From assembly GCA_025362535.1 (NCBI GenBank), contig JANYGE010000345.1, positions 1-7,374 of the forward strand: 7,374 bases of DNA, written 5' to 3'. Shown here in pieces: positions 5,497-7,374 of this stretch. The notes beneath the pieces are model-generated. The model did not search any database. It had not been told where the DNA came from and was given only the letters and a program-made list of their open reading frames with translations. The DNA comes from Hyphomicrobiales bacterium. GTDB taxonomy: Bacteria; Pseudomonadota; Alphaproteobacteria; Rhizobiales; Aestuariivirgaceae. A program made the position numbers and the translations under genes. How positions within the stretch are numbered: the first letter of the stretch is position 1; each line of letters begins with the position of its first letter.

Positions 5497-6237
5497 ATGC
5501 CCTGCAAACTCTCTGTCAACGTTAATGCCATCGCTTATCTGCGGAACCGCCGCCATGTGCCGTGGCCCGATCTGGCAGAGCTAGGGCGCGTGGCTTTGCG
5601 GGCCGGAGCGGTGGGTCTCACTGTCCATCCGCGCCCCGATGAACGCCATATTCGCCATGCAGATGTTCCTGTGTTGCGCGATCTTTTGCGCGGCGAATAT
5701 CCAGACCGCGAATATAATATCGAAGGCTATCCTGATGAACGGTTTCTGCAGCTGGTTGAGGCCAATAGGCCTGATCAAGTGACATTGGTGCCAGATGTGC
5801 CGGGACAAAGCACATCGGACCACGGTTGGGACTTGGCGAAAACAGGCAACCTGTTGCCGCCGATCATTCAGCGGTTAAAAAACGGTGGCATGCGCGTGGC
5901 GCTTTTTGTTGATCCTGATCCTGCCTTACCAGCCCTCGCCAAAAAAATGGGGGCAGATCGCATTGAGATATTCACCGGCCCCTATGGCGGTGCAGCTGAC
6001 GAAGCGACCATGAAAATCGAATTCAAAAAAGTTGTGGCCACGGGAAAAGCGGCCGCTGCTGCCGGCATTGATCTGAATGCAGGCCATGATCTCACCCGGG
6101 AAAATCTGCCGCGCCTGGTTGCGGCCTTGCCCAATCTCAAAGAAGTTTCCATCGGCCACGCCATTATTGCCGATGCCATGATGCTTGGCATGGAAAAAAC
6201 TGTTGAGCTGTTTCGCGAGGCGATTGGGGATTTCTAA
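5497..6237 (+). CDS. pdxJ: Pyridoxine 5'-phosphate synthase
   Basis: The 246-aa product is a full-length TIM-barrel enzyme of the DXP-dependent vitamin B6 pathway. It joins 1-deoxy-D-xylulose 5-phosphate and 3-amino-2-oxopropyl phosphate to give pyridoxine 5'-phosphate in the cytoplasm. Family signs are LSVNVNAIAYLRNRR at the start, HPRPDERHI (His44, Arg46, His51), NIEGYPDE (Glu76), VTLVPDVPGQSTSDHGWD, IEIFTGPYGG, LNAGHDL (His197) and the phosphate-site EVSIGHAII near the end. His44, Glu76 and His197 correspond to the E. coli catalytic His45, Glu72 and His193. The 'VNAIAYLRNRR' form replaces the usual 'VDHIATLRNAR', which I recall as an alphaproteobacterial subtype. The frame extends upstream to an ATG at 5446, but the ATG at 5497 has AAAGG seven bases before it and gives the normal length and N terminus. 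A FAD enzyme gene follows three bases after the stop. Confidence 0.95.
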   Translation: MPCKLSVNVNAIAYLRNRRHVPWPDLAELGRVALRAGAVGLTVHPRPDERHIRHADVPVLRDLLRGEYPDREYNIEGYPDERFLQLVEANRPDQVTLVPDVPGQSTSDHGWDLAKTGNLLPPIIQRLKNGGMRVALFVDPDPALPALAKKMGADRIEIFTGPYGGAADEATMKIEFKKVVATGKAAAAAGIDLNAGHDLTRENLPRLVAALPNLKEVSIGHAIIADAMMLGMEKTVELFREAIGDF

Positions 6238-6240
6238 ATC

Positions 6241-7374
6241 TTGCGCAGGTTAAATATTGCCATTTGCGGCGCTGGGCCAGCCGGACTTGCAGCGGCCATT
6301 GCACTGCATCGCGCGGGTCACATGATCAGCATTTATGATCAGTTTGAGAAGCCCAAGCCTTTAGGCTCGGGCCTCATTTTACAGCCCACGGGCCTAGCGG
6401 TTTTGGATTGGCTGGGTCTGGGCGAGAGGATGCGCAGCCTTGGTGCGCGCATTGATCGGCTCTATGGCAAAGCTGGCAACCGTGTGGTGCTTGATGTGCG
6501 CTATGCAGCCCTCGGCAGCCTTCGCGGGCTAGCCGTGCACCGCGCCGCTTTGTTCAATGTGTTGCATGATCACTTAAAGTTAAATGGCATAAGTGTTAAA
6601 CAAAATAGTAAAATCAATACGATAGAAGGCGATCATATTGTTTTAAATGAGGATGAAAAACCGGGTCCGTTTGATTTGATTGTTGATGCTTTGGGCTCCC
6701 GCTCGCCACTTATCGCTTTTGCTTCGGGCCCAGATTATCGCCGCAGCATGCCTTATGGTGCGGTTTGGGCAAGCCTGCCTTGGCCGGATCTGCGCTTTGA
6801 TGATCATGCGCTGGAGCAGCGTTATGAACAGGCCGCCAAAATGTCGGGTGTATTGCCCATCGGGCGGCAGCATGAAAACGCAGAGCTGCAGACGGCATTC
6901 TTCTGGAGTTTAAAAACTGCAGATTATGCGGCGTGGAAATCAGCTGGTTTGGAGGTTTGGAAAGCCGAAGTTGCAAGGCTCTGGCCTGAAACTTCGGGGC
7001 TCCTCGCCACGATCACCAGCCAAGATCAAATGACCATGGCGAGTTATGATCATCATACTCTGGCCTTGCCCTATGGCCGCAATATAGTGTTCATTGGAGA
7101 TAGTGCGCATTCCACCAGCCCGCAATTGGGGCAGGGCGCTAATATGGCTTTGCTTGACGTGATGGCGCTCACCCAGGCCTTGGAACAAAATCAAAATCTC
7201 GCAACTGCTCTTACTACTTATGCCAAAACGCGGCGCAGCCACGTGAAGCTTTATCAAGCTTTGTCTTTGGTGTTTACGCCGTTCTACCAATCTGACTCGG
7301 TGCTGCTGCCTTTGGCGCGCGATTATTTGGTGGCCAGCCTATCTCGACTTGCACCGATCCAAAAACTGCTGGCC
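6241..7374 (+). CDS. FAD-dependent monooxygenase-like oxidoreductase, TTG start, C-terminus off the right edge
   Basis: The reading frame is open for 378 codons to the window end. It begins with a Rossmann FAD-binding motif, IAICGAGPAGLAAAIALHRAGH (GxGxxG at residues 10-15), then GSGLILQPTGLAVLDWLGL. The central motif is DLIVDALGSRSPL (145-157) and the second FAD motif is NIVFIGDSAHSTSPQLGQGANMALLD (Asp287). This order is that of the class A flavoprotein monooxygenases (p-hydroxybenzoate hydroxylase type), which use NAD(P)H and O2. In the central motif, DALG stands where many members have GADG, so hydroxylase activity is not certain. The only good start is TTG at 6241, with GGGGA about ten bases upstream inside the end of pdxJ; the frame has no ATG before residue 28, which would cut off the FAD motif. 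Near-family length suggests only a short C-terminal piece is missing. The substrate is unknown. Confidence 0.85.
   Translation, partial: MRRLNIAICGAGPAGLAAAIALHRAGHMISIYDQFEKPKPLGSGLILQPTGLAVLDWLGLGERMRSLGARIDRLYGKAGNRVVLDVRYAALGSLRGLAVHRAALFNVLHDHLKLNGISVKQNSKINTIEGDHIVLNEDEKPGPFDLIVDALGSRSPLIAFASGPDYRRSMPYGAVWASLPWPDLRFDDHALEQRYEQAAKMSGVLPIGRQHENAELQTAFFWSLKTADYAAWKSAGLEVWKAEVARLWPETSGLLATITSQDQMTMASYDHHTLALPYGRNIVFIGDSAHSTSPQLGQGANMALLDVMALTQALEQNQNLATALTTYAKTRRSHVKLYQALSLVFTPFYQSDSVLLPLARDYLVASLSRLAPIQKLLA

Noticed and set aside
6643..7290. Several minus- and plus-strand frames of 76-116 codons within the FAD oxidoreductase region.
   Set aside because: All overlap a 378-codon frame with clear FAD-binding motifs and have no motifs of their own.

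Overview
The window looks like chromosomal DNA of an alphaproteobacterium, probably in or near the Hyphomicrobiales. Three things point there: a DUF2852-type membrane protein, a PdxJ of the alphaproteobacterial 'NAIA.LRNRR / HPRPDERHI / NIEGYP' subtype, and an ilv leader peptide that seems to be leaderless. The assignment rests on remembered family features, not on a search. No rRNA, tRNA, CRISPR array, insertion sequence or integrase was seen.

Layout. Positions 1-95 hold a possible partial minus-strand gene running off the left edge. A minus-strand intrinsic terminator (117-146) closes the DUF2852 gene (176-655, minus), whose promoter overlaps a long palindromic operator (672-699). Next, on the plus strand, is the branched-chain amino acid unit. 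It has a promoter (825-853), a 17-codon leader peptide with the run Leu-Ile-Val-Val-Val (860-913), a large hairpin (891-939), an intrinsic terminator (946-969), and then ilvB (1018-2793) and ilvN (2805-3359), the catalytic and regulatory subunits of acetolactate synthase. The leader, hairpin and terminator have the layout of a translation-coupled transcription attenuator and are too small for routine gene calling.

After ilvN comes a hairpin flanked by 10-bp direct repeats (3362-3411). It overlaps the 3' end of a convergent gene for a four-helix membrane protein with an HAHMN motif (3402-3767, minus). That gene is divergent from a stand-alone adenylation-domain enzyme (3892-5406, plus). The enzyme has no carrier domain and lacks the usual amino-acid-binding Asp, so its substrate is unknown. 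pdxJ (5497-6237, vitamin B6 synthesis) follows. Three bases after its stop codon, a FAD-dependent monooxygenase-like gene with a TTG start (6241 to the right edge) begins; it is probably translated together with pdxJ.

How the genes work together. ilvBN makes the committed precursor of valine, leucine and isoleucine, and appears to be controlled twice: attenuation of transcription at the leader, and valine binding to the ACT domain of IlvN. The adenylating enzyme and the HAHMN protein share a 124-bp divergent promoter region and may be co-regulated, but nothing shows a joint pathway. The least-described pieces are the attenuator architecture, the orphan adenylating enzyme and the operator upstream of DUF2852.
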